Source of the DNA: Microcoleus sp. FACHB-68
GTDB lineage: Bacteria > Cyanobacteriota > Cyanobacteriia > Cyanobacteriales > Oscillatoriaceae
Direction: 5' to 3'
DNA length: 64,000 bases
Assembly: GCF_014695715.1 (NCBI RefSeq)
Contig: NZ_JACJOT010000008.1
Span: forward strand, 310,001 to 374,000
Made by a program: the position numbers and the translations under genes
Part shown: positions 8,927 through 17,421 of the stretch, in pieces
Numbering within the stretch: position 1 is the stretch's first letter
How the letters are laid out: each line of letters begins with the position of its first letter
Notes under the pieces: model-generated
Databases searched by the model: none
What the model was told of the DNA's origin: nothing
What the model saw: the letters and a program-made list of their open reading frames with translations, nothing else

Positions 8927-10729
8927 TCAGGGCGAATAATTTACACTAAAATAAAATCCTTCATCTTGGGCGTTATTGCCTTTGTCGTCTATTTTAACCA
9001 GTGGAATCGCATAATCTATCCGGATGTTTAATCCAGGCAGCAATTCCCACAATACGCCTAAACCGGCCCCGGCTAAAAACCTTTGTTCTGGTAATAAGTT
9101 AGGATTTCCTCCACTATTTCGCACCATACCCAAATCAACAAAAGGTGCAATTTGCACGATAGCCGCACCGCTGGCAGAATCTCGTTGCACCGCAATTCGA
9201 TCTTCAACGGAAAATCGGAAGCCACTGTCACCTGATCGGGCGTTTTGCCGGTAGCCGCGCAAGGATAAACCGCCACCGATCACAAACTGCTGTGAGGACA
9301 ATAAACTATCCGGAGCAAGCTGCAAGTCGGCTTGCACAATTAGTAAGTTATCATTGCCGATACGCTGCACGCGCTGTACCTGTCCAGTCCAACTGATAAA
9401 GCGGCTATCAGGAACGGGGTCTTCATTAATTGTGGCGTCTAGTAAGCCGGTGCCAAAATTAAATTGCGAACGCAATGCCCAAGCGCCCACCGTATCGCGA
9501 CGCACATAATCTTGACCGAATTTAATGATGCTGGTGCGGCTGATGCCCTTTTCATCTGGCCCAGATCCAAAAGGTGTTGGTTCGCCGGCAAGAAAGGTCT
9601 GACTTTCCTGATAAGCAAATCCTAAAGATAAGGCAAATTCTTGACTGGGTGAGCGCAGGATTGGCTGCCGGTAGCTTAGTTCATAAAGCTGGGATTCTCC
9701 CTCAATACCAAATGCTTTAAAGGGTTCTTGAACAATTGCATTATTATTAGGTGCAACCCTCACCTGTACTGTGCCGTTCATGGCATTAACCGGCACGCGA
9801 TAGCTTAATTCATAAACATTGGAATCCCCTAATGATTGATAGTAAGAGGCAAAAACTTCATCTCCAATGCCGGTGAGGTTGCGATAAAGTACGCTTGCGC
9901 CGGCTCGTTCTGAACCAACGCTGGGTGGAGAATAATTGTCGATTCCAAAGTTACTAACCAAGGGATTTGCTTCAGTCACGCGCACGGTGAGAATGCTCTG
10001 ACCAATTTCCTCTCCTGCCCTCAGACTCGCTTCGATATTCTCAAATAATGGGTCTATCCGCAGCAGCCGTAATTGATTTTCTAAGGCGGCGGTGGAAAGG
10101 GGTGTGCCGGCTCCCAACCGCAACCGGCTGCGGATATAGTTTGGATTTAAACGGCGCGTTCCTTCAACTTCAATTTCTTCTAAACTGCCTTCAATCACCA
10201 CAATTTGCACGATGCCGTTTTCAATGGTTTGGTCTGCTAAAACGGCTCTAGAGGTGATGTAGCCTCTGTCAAGATACAATTGGGTGATGGCATCAGCAAC
10301 TCTTCTCAATTCTTCAAGCGTTACTGTGTTGCCTTCAACCGGCGCTGTGATCGCTTTAATTTCCTCTTCACTAAATAGCGTGCTGCCGGTTACTTCGATT
10401 TTTTGAACTGGAATTTTCTGCTCGGTTTCTGCCGGCGGGGTTTCTTGAGACGGTGCCGGCGTCGGTGGGGTTGGCAAAACCGGCTTTTGTTCTTCTGGTT
10501 GCGGTGGCTGCGGTTCTGGTTGAGTTTGTGGGATGCGATCGCGGTTCGGATCGGGTTGCGGGTTCACCGGGGGTGCCGGTAGCGTTTGCGTTTGAGCGAT
10601 CGGATCTTCGTACCACGCTCTTGCCGGTTCTGCGGCAGTCGCCCCACTTGTAAAGATGCCAGCCATCACAACGGCACCTGGAATTGAAACCCCACACCAA
10701 AACATTCCAAGGCTTAAACGCCAGTGCAT
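8927..10729 (-). CDS. TpsB outer-membrane transporter (ShlB/FhaC/HecB family)
   Basis: The 600-residue protein starts with a signal peptide ending near ATAAEPA and a Pro/Gln/Glu-rich linker (about 45-105). A POTRA_2 domain follows (IPVQKIEVTGSTLFSEEEI through VQIVVIEGSLEEIEVEG). Residues from about 245 form a 16-strand-type barrel that includes LRGYRQN, the conserved RGY motif of the lid loop, and ends in an aromatic-rich strand, FYFSVNYSP. Such proteins export a TpsA exoprotein across the outer membrane in two-partner secretion. No TpsA gene is adjacent; a TpsA-like adhesin lies about 50 kb away at the right edge, so the pairing is only possible. It appears monocistronic. Confidence 0.92.
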   Translation of the reverse strand: MHWRLSLGMFWCGVSIPGAVVMAGIFTSGATAAEPARAWYEDPIAQTQTLPAPPVNPQPDPNRDRIPQTQPEPQPPQPEEQKPVLPTPPTPAPSQETPPAETEQKIPVQKIEVTGSTLFSEEEIKAITAPVEGNTVTLEELRRVADAITQLYLDRGYITSRAVLADQTIENGIVQIVVIEGSLEEIEVEGTRRLNPNYIRSRLRLGAGTPLSTAALENQLRLLRIDPLFENIEASLRAGEEIGQSILTVRVTEANPLVSNFGIDNYSPPSVGSERAGASVLYRNLTGIGDEVFASYYQSLGDSNVYELSYRVPVNAMNGTVQVRVAPNNNAIVQEPFKAFGIEGESQLYELSYRQPILRSPSQEFALSLGFAYQESQTFLAGEPTPFGSGPDEKGISRTSIIKFGQDYVRRDTVGAWALRSQFNFGTGLLDATINEDPVPDSRFISWTGQVQRVQRIGNDNLLIVQADLQLAPDSLLSSQQFVIGGGLSLRGYRQNARSGDSGFRFSVEDRIAVQRDSASGAAIVQIAPFVDLGMVRNSGGNPNLLPEQRFLAGAGLGVLWELLPGLNIRIDYAIPLVKIDDKGNNAQDEGFYFSVNYSP

Positions 10730-11416
10730 AAAATTATTCTCAAGCTTCAGTTTTTTGTTTGTCTGACATCTTGCATTCGAGGCACTGTAGCAGCTTTTTG
10801 GGTCAAGCTTTCGGCTTCAGGCCGCACCTATCGCACCCACCTAACCCAAAATAATATGATTAAAGGAATGAATCATTTTTTTACCTGATTATTTTTTACT
10901 CTTTCGCTCATTTTCCTTAGCCGAAATGGCATTTTTATAAAAATGATACTATCTTGTCCATCTTCTTGTCCACTCTTTTTTCACTTTGATTTTTTAAAGT
11001 CTTGAAAACTATTAATTTTTGTGATTAAGCTTAATCAGCTTCGTTTCTAATCTGTGCGCTTGCTCTCCTGGTAATTAAAGGCACGCGCTGTTTATAATAA
11101 AAAATTATTTAGTTTTTTATTGTCTGATTTTTGCGTTAAACTTAATTCCGTCATAGCTTCTGGAGAGCCAAGGGATGAACTCGATCCCCACAATCTTAGC
11201 CGTATAGCCGGCAAAAAGCCAAAATCTAAGCATTTTGATATGAAACACTAACGGCAGCGCTTCTGTGACGTTCAACTAATTTCCGGTTTCGGAAGGAATT
11301 TTAACTGACTCTTAATAAATGTAGCTGAAAAGTGGAGAAAAAATCCTAACTGATTTTTGCCGATAGCTTGCCATGAAGCATTACAGCATCTTCTTATCTG
11401 AGAACTGAGTAAAATT
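10730..11416. other. 690-bp AT-rich gap
   Basis: Both flanking genes point away from this stretch, so it should hold two promoter regions. It is AT-rich, with runs such as TTTTTTACCTGATTATTTTTTAC. I saw no open frame with a ribosome site, no RNA gene and no clear operator. A GCCGGC lies near 11207. Confidence 0.4.
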
Positions 11417-14185
11417 ATGGGGATTAATTATCGGGATCTCTTCAATCCTGAGTTTTATCTAGAAGCGAACCCCGAAGCAGCCGAGGCAATCACCAAAGGC
11501 CAGTTTAAAGATGGATTTGAACACTTCGATAAAATTGGCCAATTTTCCGGACTCGCTCCGAGTTCTCTCTTTGATCCAGCATTTTATTTGGCGGCAAATC
11601 CAGATGTAGCGGAGGCAATTGCTAAAGGCAGCCTGAAAAGTGCAATTCAACATTTTATCAAGTTTGGTCAATTTGAAGGACGCAACCCCAGCCTTCTGTT
11701 TAATTCCCAATTCTATCTCAATAGAAACCCAGACGTAGTCAATGCAATTATGAATGGCCCTTTTAAAAGTGCGATTCAACACTTTATTGAGTACGGTAAA
11801 TCTGAAAACCGGCAGGCTGCGCCTACCGCACAATTGGCGTTTAGTGTGGCTGAATTCAGCGCAATTGAAGATGGCACACCCATCGCTGCTGTCGTTTTGA
11901 CTCGCACGGGTGAAGTTAATCAAGCAGTGAGTGCCACTGTGATATTAGCTGATGGCAGTGCTGCCGCCTCAGCAGATTATGAAAATAGCGCTGTTGTAGT
12001 CGAGTTCGCTCCGGGAGAAACAGAAAAAATTGTATCAATTCCGCTTCTTGATGATGGTGTGCCAGAAAGCGATGAAATTCTTAATTTAACTTTAAGTGAA
12101 TCAACGGGTAATACCGCTTTGGGAGCGCAGAAAACGGCACTTCTCACAATTATTGATGATGAAAAGCCGGGTCAATTAGCGTTTGCTGATGCTGAATTTA
12201 ATGTTTTGGAATTAGATGTTCCGACTTTAGCGGTGAGTGTGATCCGCACTGCCGGCAGTTTCGGAGAAGTTAGTGCCACGATAAACTTGAATGCCGGTAC
12301 TGCCACCGCCTCTGAAGATTATAATAGCACTCCGATTCCTGTAACCTTTGCAAATGGGGAAATCGAAAAAACGGTCGCGGTTCCCATCGTTGCAGATACT
12401 GTAGCAGAAAACATTGATACGGTTAATTTAACTTTAGAAAATCTTACGGGTGGTGCGACCGCCGGCACTCAGAACGCGGCTGTTCTCAATATTCAAAACT
12501 TTGATTTTTTTAACGATCCGATAAATTTTCAAACGACTGGAATCAACGTTCAAGACTTAAGGACAGTTGTTTTACAAAATAGTCAAGGTGAATGGCCGGC
12601 AGCTACTTTAGGAACAGTTCAGGGGGGTGAAATTGCCGGAGAACTTATTCCCAATGTAGATCGAAATGTTCGACGTGTGGGTTTTCGAGTGCTTGCAGAT
12701 TCACCTGAAGCAAAGCAAACATGGGTCATTATTCATGGGTGGAATAATAGTTCTCTCACAGAAGGAATTGACTCTTTAGCCAAATCAGTCGCTGCAGCAA
12801 GACGTGGAGATCGCGTTTTAGCACTTGACTGGAGAGAAGTTGCTTATAATGCGCTGCGTGAGGATCTCGGCCCAATTGGCACGGCATACGCCTCTGCTGC
12901 CGGCGGCAATTTGAGAGCGGCTACATGGATTAGCACTGTTGCAGAATTTGCGGTTAAAAAGTTAAAAGAAGTATGGGGAATTGATTCACAAGAAGCCTTA
13001 AAAAGTCTAAATTTAGTTGGACACAGTTTAGGTTCCTTAATGAGTGCGGAAATCGGGCGAATTTATCGAGATGATACGAATAGAGCCGGCACTCGATTAA
13101 ACCTAACTAATCCTAATGCAGTCGGCGTTAGAACAATTACCGCCCTTGATCCGCCTTCAGAATTTAGAGGAAGGTACGACTTAGACAGTAGATTTGGCGG
13201 AGAAGATAGACCTGAAAAATTTAGGGATGTTTCAGAATTTTCTAGAGCATTGGTTGGCTCTAATAGTTTGGCCGGCAATCAAGATTTTGCAGTAACAGCG
13301 GATGAATCTTTTCAAATTGATTTTGGCAATCGAGCTGAACGGCTTACTGATATTGGGAATGAACACGGTTGGGTGATAGAAACATTTACCCATTTAACAA
13401 ATGAACCGGAAAAAATGGGTTCTCTGCTGGGGATGAGAGCTTATGACAATATTGAAGAATTGCCGATTAAAAATTTTGGTGAACTGGAAATTCGGAAACG
13501 GGAAACGGGCTGGCATAAAGGAATCCTTGTTGTACCAAATCCAAAATCAAACGAAACAATTCCCAAACCAAATCCGGCTCAAAAACCCACATTATTAATT
13601 GCCCGCTCCCCATCAAATCAATATAACGATATTGTGATTGGGAGCTTTGCAAACGATAATATTAAGGGGGCTGATAACTTTAATTTTACAGCCGGCGATA
13701 TTCGCTACACCGGCTCAGGCAATGATAAATTTTTGGGTGAATCGGGTCATGATCGGCTCAATGGCGACAGCGACAATGACACCTTAAGTGGAGGATCAGG
13801 AAACGATCAGCTACTGGGAGGTGGGGGCGCTTTTGATTCGGGAAATGATTGGCTTTATGGAGGAACCGGCAAAGATGAGCTAACAGGTGGTTCGGGCCGG
13901 GATACATTTATAATTGAGCGAGATGAACGCAAAGCCGGCAATCAAAATGAAGCCGATCTGATTACAGATTTTAAGGCCGGCACAGATATCATCGGTCTGA
14001 TCGATCTATCCTTTGAACAGCTCAGTTTTCAACAATTTAATCGCGGGCTATTTGGGATTTCTCAAGATACCGCTATCACTGCCGGTGGGGAATTTTTAGC
14101 ATTATTGAAAGATGTTCGCCCACAGCAAATTAACAATTCAGCTAACTTTATCTCTGCGGACATCGCAATTTTCGATATTGTCTAA
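11417..14185 (+). CDS. Secreted RTX lipase with Calx-beta domains
   Basis: This is a 922-residue modular protein. Residues 1-135 hold three copies of a 45-residue motif (LFDPAFYLAANPDVAEAI, then QHFIKFGQFEGR). Two Calx-beta domains follow (about 140-250 and 255-355), each with an ASADYENS-type turn and a conserved IPLLDDGVPE strand. From about 430 there is an alpha/beta-hydrolase related to pancreatic-type lipases: IIHGWNNS near 438, ALDWREVAYNA, the nucleophile elbow GHSLGS near 535 and an Asp in ALDPP. The C-terminus (from about 760) has RTX nonapeptides and a type I secretion-like end. There is no signal peptide. Likely an extracellular lipase or esterase exported by a type I system; the substrate is unknown. 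The three N-terminal repeats may be a surface-targeting module, which is inference. Confidence 0.85.
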   Translation: MGINYRDLFNPEFYLEANPEAAEAITKGQFKDGFEHFDKIGQFSGLAPSSLFDPAFYLAANPDVAEAIAKGSLKSAIQHFIKFGQFEGRNPSLLFNSQFYLNRNPDVVNAIMNGPFKSAIQHFIEYGKSENRQAAPTAQLAFSVAEFSAIEDGTPIAAVVLTRTGEVNQAVSATVILADGSAAASADYENSAVVVEFAPGETEKIVSIPLLDDGVPESDEILNLTLSESTGNTALGAQKTALLTIIDDEKPGQLAFADAEFNVLELDVPTLAVSVIRTAGSFGEVSATINLNAGTATASEDYNSTPIPVTFANGEIEKTVAVPIVADTVAENIDTVNLTLENLTGGATAGTQNAAVLNIQNFDFFNDPINFQTTGINVQDLRTVVLQNSQGEWPAATLGTVQGGEIAGELIPNVDRNVRRVGFRVLADSPEAKQTWVIIHGWNNSSLTEGIDSLAKSVAAARRGDRVLALDWREVAYNALREDLGPIGTAYASAAGGNLRAATWISTVAEFAVKKLKEVWGIDSQEALKSLNLVGHSLGSLMSAEIGRIYRDDTNRAGTRLNLTNPNAVGVRTITALDPPSEFRGRYDLDSRFGGEDRPEKFRDVSEFSRALVGSNSLAGNQDFAVTADESFQIDFGNRAERLTDIGNEHGWVIETFTHLTNEPEKMGSLLGMRAYDNIEELPIKNFGELEIRKRETGWHKGILVVPNPKSNETIPKPNPAQKPTLLIARSPSNQYNDIVIGSFANDNIKGADNFNFTAGDIRYTGSGNDKFLGESGHDRLNGDSDNDTLSGGSGNDQLLGGGGAFDSGNDWLYGGTGKDELTGGSGRDTFIIERDERKAGNQNEADLITDFKAGTDIIGLIDLSFEQLSFQQFNRGLFGISQDTAITAGGEFLALLKDVRPQQINNSANFISADIAIFDIV

Positions 14186-14376
14186 AAAAACTAAGTAGAG
14201 ACACAGCATTACCGTGTCCCCACATGAGAGAATGAAGCTGTCAATTAACGACTAAATCTCTAGCAAAAACCTCAAGTGCCAATTAACAGATCTGTGATTA
14301 AAAAAGACTTTTGCCAGAAGTCTACTCATCACTCAAAACTGAGATTTTAGAACTTTCGACCTTACCAGTTAATTTG

Positions 14377-15171
14377 TTATGGCTGAGTCGTATCAACAAA
14401 GGGTGCGTTTGCCAGATTCCCCAGTTCCACAGAATTCAGCAACTCTTCCCAATTTTTTGCCACCGTTGCATCATCCGGTTCCAGCCGGCGTAACTCAGCG
14501 AGAGAGGAAACCGTATCGAACCAGATTGCCTCTCTTGCATAAATACTCGGACGATCAATCGCCTTAGCACTCTCTAATTCCTGCAGGAGTTTAGGGCTAA
14601 GCTCAGAGCGTTTAATCCATCCCCCTCGGATAATACTCGCTTCCGGTGCATTATTCTGACAGAGCAATGAAAAAGACCAATAGTAGTTTTTGCCAACTTC
14701 TAGCGGTGGTGCGCCTTCCGGCATACTGACGCTAATCACTCCAGGCGTTCCAGTCAGACTAAAAGTTGTCTGATAAACTTCCTTTTCATTTTCTTCATTA
14801 TTAGCGTCTGTAAACTCAGACAGCGTAAACTCCATCGGGAGTGAGATCGTTGCCGGCACATACAAATAGAATTTAGGCAAAGCTGATGCCGTTAACCCAG
14901 CATTTGTTTGAGGGCTTAGAGCAGTGATTTGCTCAGAACCATTGGGACAAGGGCCACGCACACCGCCGCCTTCTTGCCGGCCTCCTGGCAGTCCTGTACT
15001 CGGTGGGTTAAACGCATTCCAATTCCCTCCTACTCCTTGACCTTGAGCATTTGCATCTGGCTGCGATATCTGTGCCTGCACCAGAGTTGGGAAACTGGAG
15101 GTTGCAGCAAGTCCAAAGGACAGGGCTAACGACAATGGAAGCAAATAGAGAAAAGACTTCTTCCTAGCCAT
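14377..15171 (-). CDS. DUF928 secreted protein
   Basis: The 264-residue protein has a clear signal peptide (MARKKSFLYLLPLSLALSFG, cleavage near VQA-QI). It shows the DUF928 signature: FNPPSTGLPGGRQEGGGVRG with a Cys in RGPCPNGS, then the block ITALSPQTNAGLTASALPKFYLYVP, and later a Cys in LLCQNNAP. DUF928 proteins are almost restricted to cyanobacteria and often sit beside CHAT-domain and two-partner-secretion genes. Their function is unknown. Here the neighbours are an RTX lipase (convergent) and a divergent transglutaminase-like gene across an STRR-rich gap. Confidence 0.85.
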   Translation of the reverse strand: MARKKSFLYLLPLSLALSFGLAATSSFPTLVQAQISQPDANAQGQGVGGNWNAFNPPSTGLPGGRQEGGGVRGPCPNGSEQITALSPQTNAGLTASALPKFYLYVPATISLPMEFTLSEFTDANNEENEKEVYQTTFSLTGTPGVISVSMPEGAPPLEVGKNYYWSFSLLCQNNAPEASIIRGGWIKRSELSPKLLQELESAKAIDRPSIYAREAIWFDTVSSLAELRRLEPDDATVAKNWEELLNSVELGNLANAPFVDTTQP

Positions 15172-15308
15172 AATATACCAGTCTTCTGGTGAGTCGAGTA
15201 ACTTTACAAGACGGCTGCATAGGAGCTTGAGTTCCTACACAGCCGTAGAATCAATGTACTCAATACTAACTCGCTTGAGACGGATAAGCATCAAGAAAAA
15301 AGTGCCCA

Positions 15309-15433
15309 GTTCTGAGTCCTGAGTCCTGAGTCCTGAGTGAGAGAGTAAAGAAAAAAGTGATCAGTTCTGGGTTCTTAGTCTTGAGTGAGAGAGTAAAGAG
15401 ACAAATTCTGAGTGCTGAGTGCTAAGTGCTGGG
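15309..15433. repeat. STRR cluster (CTGAGTC-type heptamers)
   Basis: The gap 15172-15642 contains no gene but carries three heptamer tracts. One is near perfect at 15309-15339 (units CTGAGTC), one is degenerate at 15360-15387 and one lies at 15406-15433 (units CTGAGTG/CTAAGTG). The first two are followed by the same GAGAGAGTAAAGA string, so a unit of about 50 bp has been duplicated. The same heptamer family is translated inside ftsY at 18564-18647. Confidence 0.8.
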
Positions 15434-15642
15434 TTAGACAGTAAACCGATAGAGATTGCCGAGGCTGCAATTTTTGCTGGCTCTTGAAGGATAAATTGAG
15501 TTGCCTTCCAAAGCGAGAGACAGCTCACCAGACGTTTTGACCGGCGCATCAAGAAACAATTATTCAAAAATCGGTTACTTTTAACAGGTTCGTTACGATA
15601 CTACTAATTATCATCTACCATAACTTACCCACCCTATTCAAG

Positions 15643-17319
15643 ATGGCTCCCGATTCCCCAGTTTCCCCCCCGACACAAAATCCCTGGTTACGCACGATTA
15701 GACCTCATGCAGCCTATGCGCTGCACGGTATGGCATTTGTTGAAGATGCACTGATAGCCATAGATTCAGCGCGCGGCCATTTGCTCCAGATTGATTGCAC
15801 AAACGAAAACACCACCATTCTTAATCCCTATCAGGCGGCAGATTTTATCGATGCCACCGGCTTGGCGGTATGGGAGGATACCCTTTGGTTTACCCTTGAC
15901 GAAAGTGTGTACTTCTGCAAGTTAGGTGAGTTTACACCGCAACATTTTGTGACCTTGCCTTACCTCGCTAATGGCGTGGCAGTGTGGGGTTCAACCGTTT
16001 ATGTTACCTGCCAAAAAGCCGGCTACATTCTGGTTTTTAATCGCAACACCGGCAAGCAAATTACCAAATTCGACGCCCCTGGTATTGGAATCGAGAATAT
16101 TACAGTGCGGGAAGAAGAACTTTGGCTGTGCGACACCAGCGAGCAAAGCGTATACTGCTTAGATCGGGGCACCGGCCAGGTTCGCTTTAGTGTGTTGACG
16201 CCCTTTGAATCTCCCACCGGCTTAGCATTTCATGCGAACCCCGAAACCGGCCAAGATATTCTTTATGTGGCCTACGCCGGCGAAGAAGCTTATATCCGGG
16301 ACGATCCCAACTCACCTGATCCTCATCAGCTAACATTTCGAGACCGCACCTTCATTCATCCGCTTTACGTTCACTATGACGAAGCCGGTCGTTACGCCCT
16401 CTCCAATGGCTATCTGATCGAGATGTCTTATGTAGAGGAAATGGCCCCCTTAGACGAGGTCAGTGTAGACAATTTAGAATGGCGCATCGCCCTGCCGTCT
16501 AACACGCACCGGCAAAAAGTCAGATCCATCGAAGCCGTCGGGTTGCCCTTCACCGAAGAAATTCAAGATGGCGAACGGGTTGCCGTGTTCAAATTTGACA
16601 CCCTCAAACCCAACGAAGCCCGTATATTTGGTTGGAAAGCTTTGCTGGAAGTCCACAGCATTAAGTATCGCCTGACGCCCCGCGATGTTGAAAACGCGCC
16701 CGAAATGCCGCCAACTTATCCCGCGCTTTATCTGGTGGATAATGACAACTTGGCAATGGATACTGAAATGGTTCGCCTAGCTGCCGGTGAAGCAATTGGT
16801 ACAGAAACCAATTTGCTGCGGAAAGTGCTAAGCATTCGGGATTACGTCTACGACAAGCTATCCTATGGCATTAAACCTTACATTGACACCCCCGATGTGG
16901 CCCTAGAACGCGGTGTTGGTTCCTGTGGGGAATATGTGGGAATCTTACTGGCCCTAATGCGCCTGAATGGCATTGCTTGCCGAACGATCGGGCGCTACAA
17001 ATGCCCAGCCTATGCTGACCGGCTATTAGTACCCCTGATGCCAGACTTTAATCATGTGTGGTTAGAGTTCTACGCACCCGGATTTGGCTGGTTGCCTATG
17101 GAATCCAATCCCGATGATATCCAAGAACAAGGCCCATACCCGATGCGATTTTTCATGGGGTTGGCTTGGTATCACATTGAAATTGGGAAAGGAATCCGCT
17201 TTGCCACGCTGACGCAATACGGGCAGCCGGTGGACAAAGAAAACGTTTCCATTGGCGATCTTGCCATCAATCACGTCCGGTTCAAAATCTTAGAAGAACT
17301 GATGCCGGCAGGAAACTGA
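15643..17319 (+). CDS. Beta-propeller plus transglutaminase-like protein
   Basis: The 558-residue protein has an N-terminal half (about 20-290) made of short beta-rich blocks with recurring LxxxDTLWxT and VxxxxYILVFNRxTG patterns, like an NHL or WD-type propeller. The C-terminal half is a transglutaminase/protease-like domain: C428 in GVGSCGEY, H471 in DFNHVWLEF and N489/D491 in MESNPDD fit the Cys-His-Asp/Asn triad. No signal peptide is visible, so it is probably cytoplasmic. The true reaction is not known; superfamily members act as peptidases or in amide exchange. The gene is convergent with ftsY and separated from it by a GCCGGC hairpin. Confidence 0.75.
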   Translation: MAPDSPVSPPTQNPWLRTIRPHAAYALHGMAFVEDALIAIDSARGHLLQIDCTNENTTILNPYQAADFIDATGLAVWEDTLWFTLDESVYFCKLGEFTPQHFVTLPYLANGVAVWGSTVYVTCQKAGYILVFNRNTGKQITKFDAPGIGIENITVREEELWLCDTSEQSVYCLDRGTGQVRFSVLTPFESPTGLAFHANPETGQDILYVAYAGEEAYIRDDPNSPDPHQLTFRDRTFIHPLYVHYDEAGRYALSNGYLIEMSYVEEMAPLDEVSVDNLEWRIALPSNTHRQKVRSIEAVGLPFTEEIQDGERVAVFKFDTLKPNEARIFGWKALLEVHSIKYRLTPRDVENAPEMPPTYPALYLVDNDNLAMDTEMVRLAAGEAIGTETNLLRKVLSIRDYVYDKLSYGIKPYIDTPDVALERGVGSCGEYVGILLALMRLNGIACRTIGRYKCPAYADRLLVPLMPDFNHVWLEFYAPGFGWLPMESNPDDIQEQGPYPMRFFMGLAWYHIEIGKGIRFATLTQYGQPVDKENVSIGDLAINHVRFKILEELMPAGN

Positions 17320-17336
17320 GTCAAGAAGTTGGAGAA

Positions 17337-17368
17337 TGCCGGCAGGAAAAGCGTTTCTCCTGCCGGCA
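17337..17368. terminator. GCCGGC-built hairpin between convergent genes
   Basis: TGCCGGCAGGA (17337-17347) pairs perfectly with TCCTGCCGGCA (17358-17368) around a 10-nt loop. It lies 17 bp after the transglutaminase stop and 54 bp after the ftsY stop on the other strand. There is no U-tract, so it may be a transcript-stabilising or bidirectional stop structure rather than a classical intrinsic terminator. Confidence 0.5.
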
Positions 17369-17421
17369 GCGCCGAACCCGCTAAAATCCTAGTCTTTTCG
17401 CCATCGGTTTCTATCTCCCCA

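Noticed and set aside
14195-14220. Weak hairpin GACAC/GTGTC after the RTX lipase gene
   Set aside because: Only a 5-bp stem with no U-tract; not enough for a terminator call.
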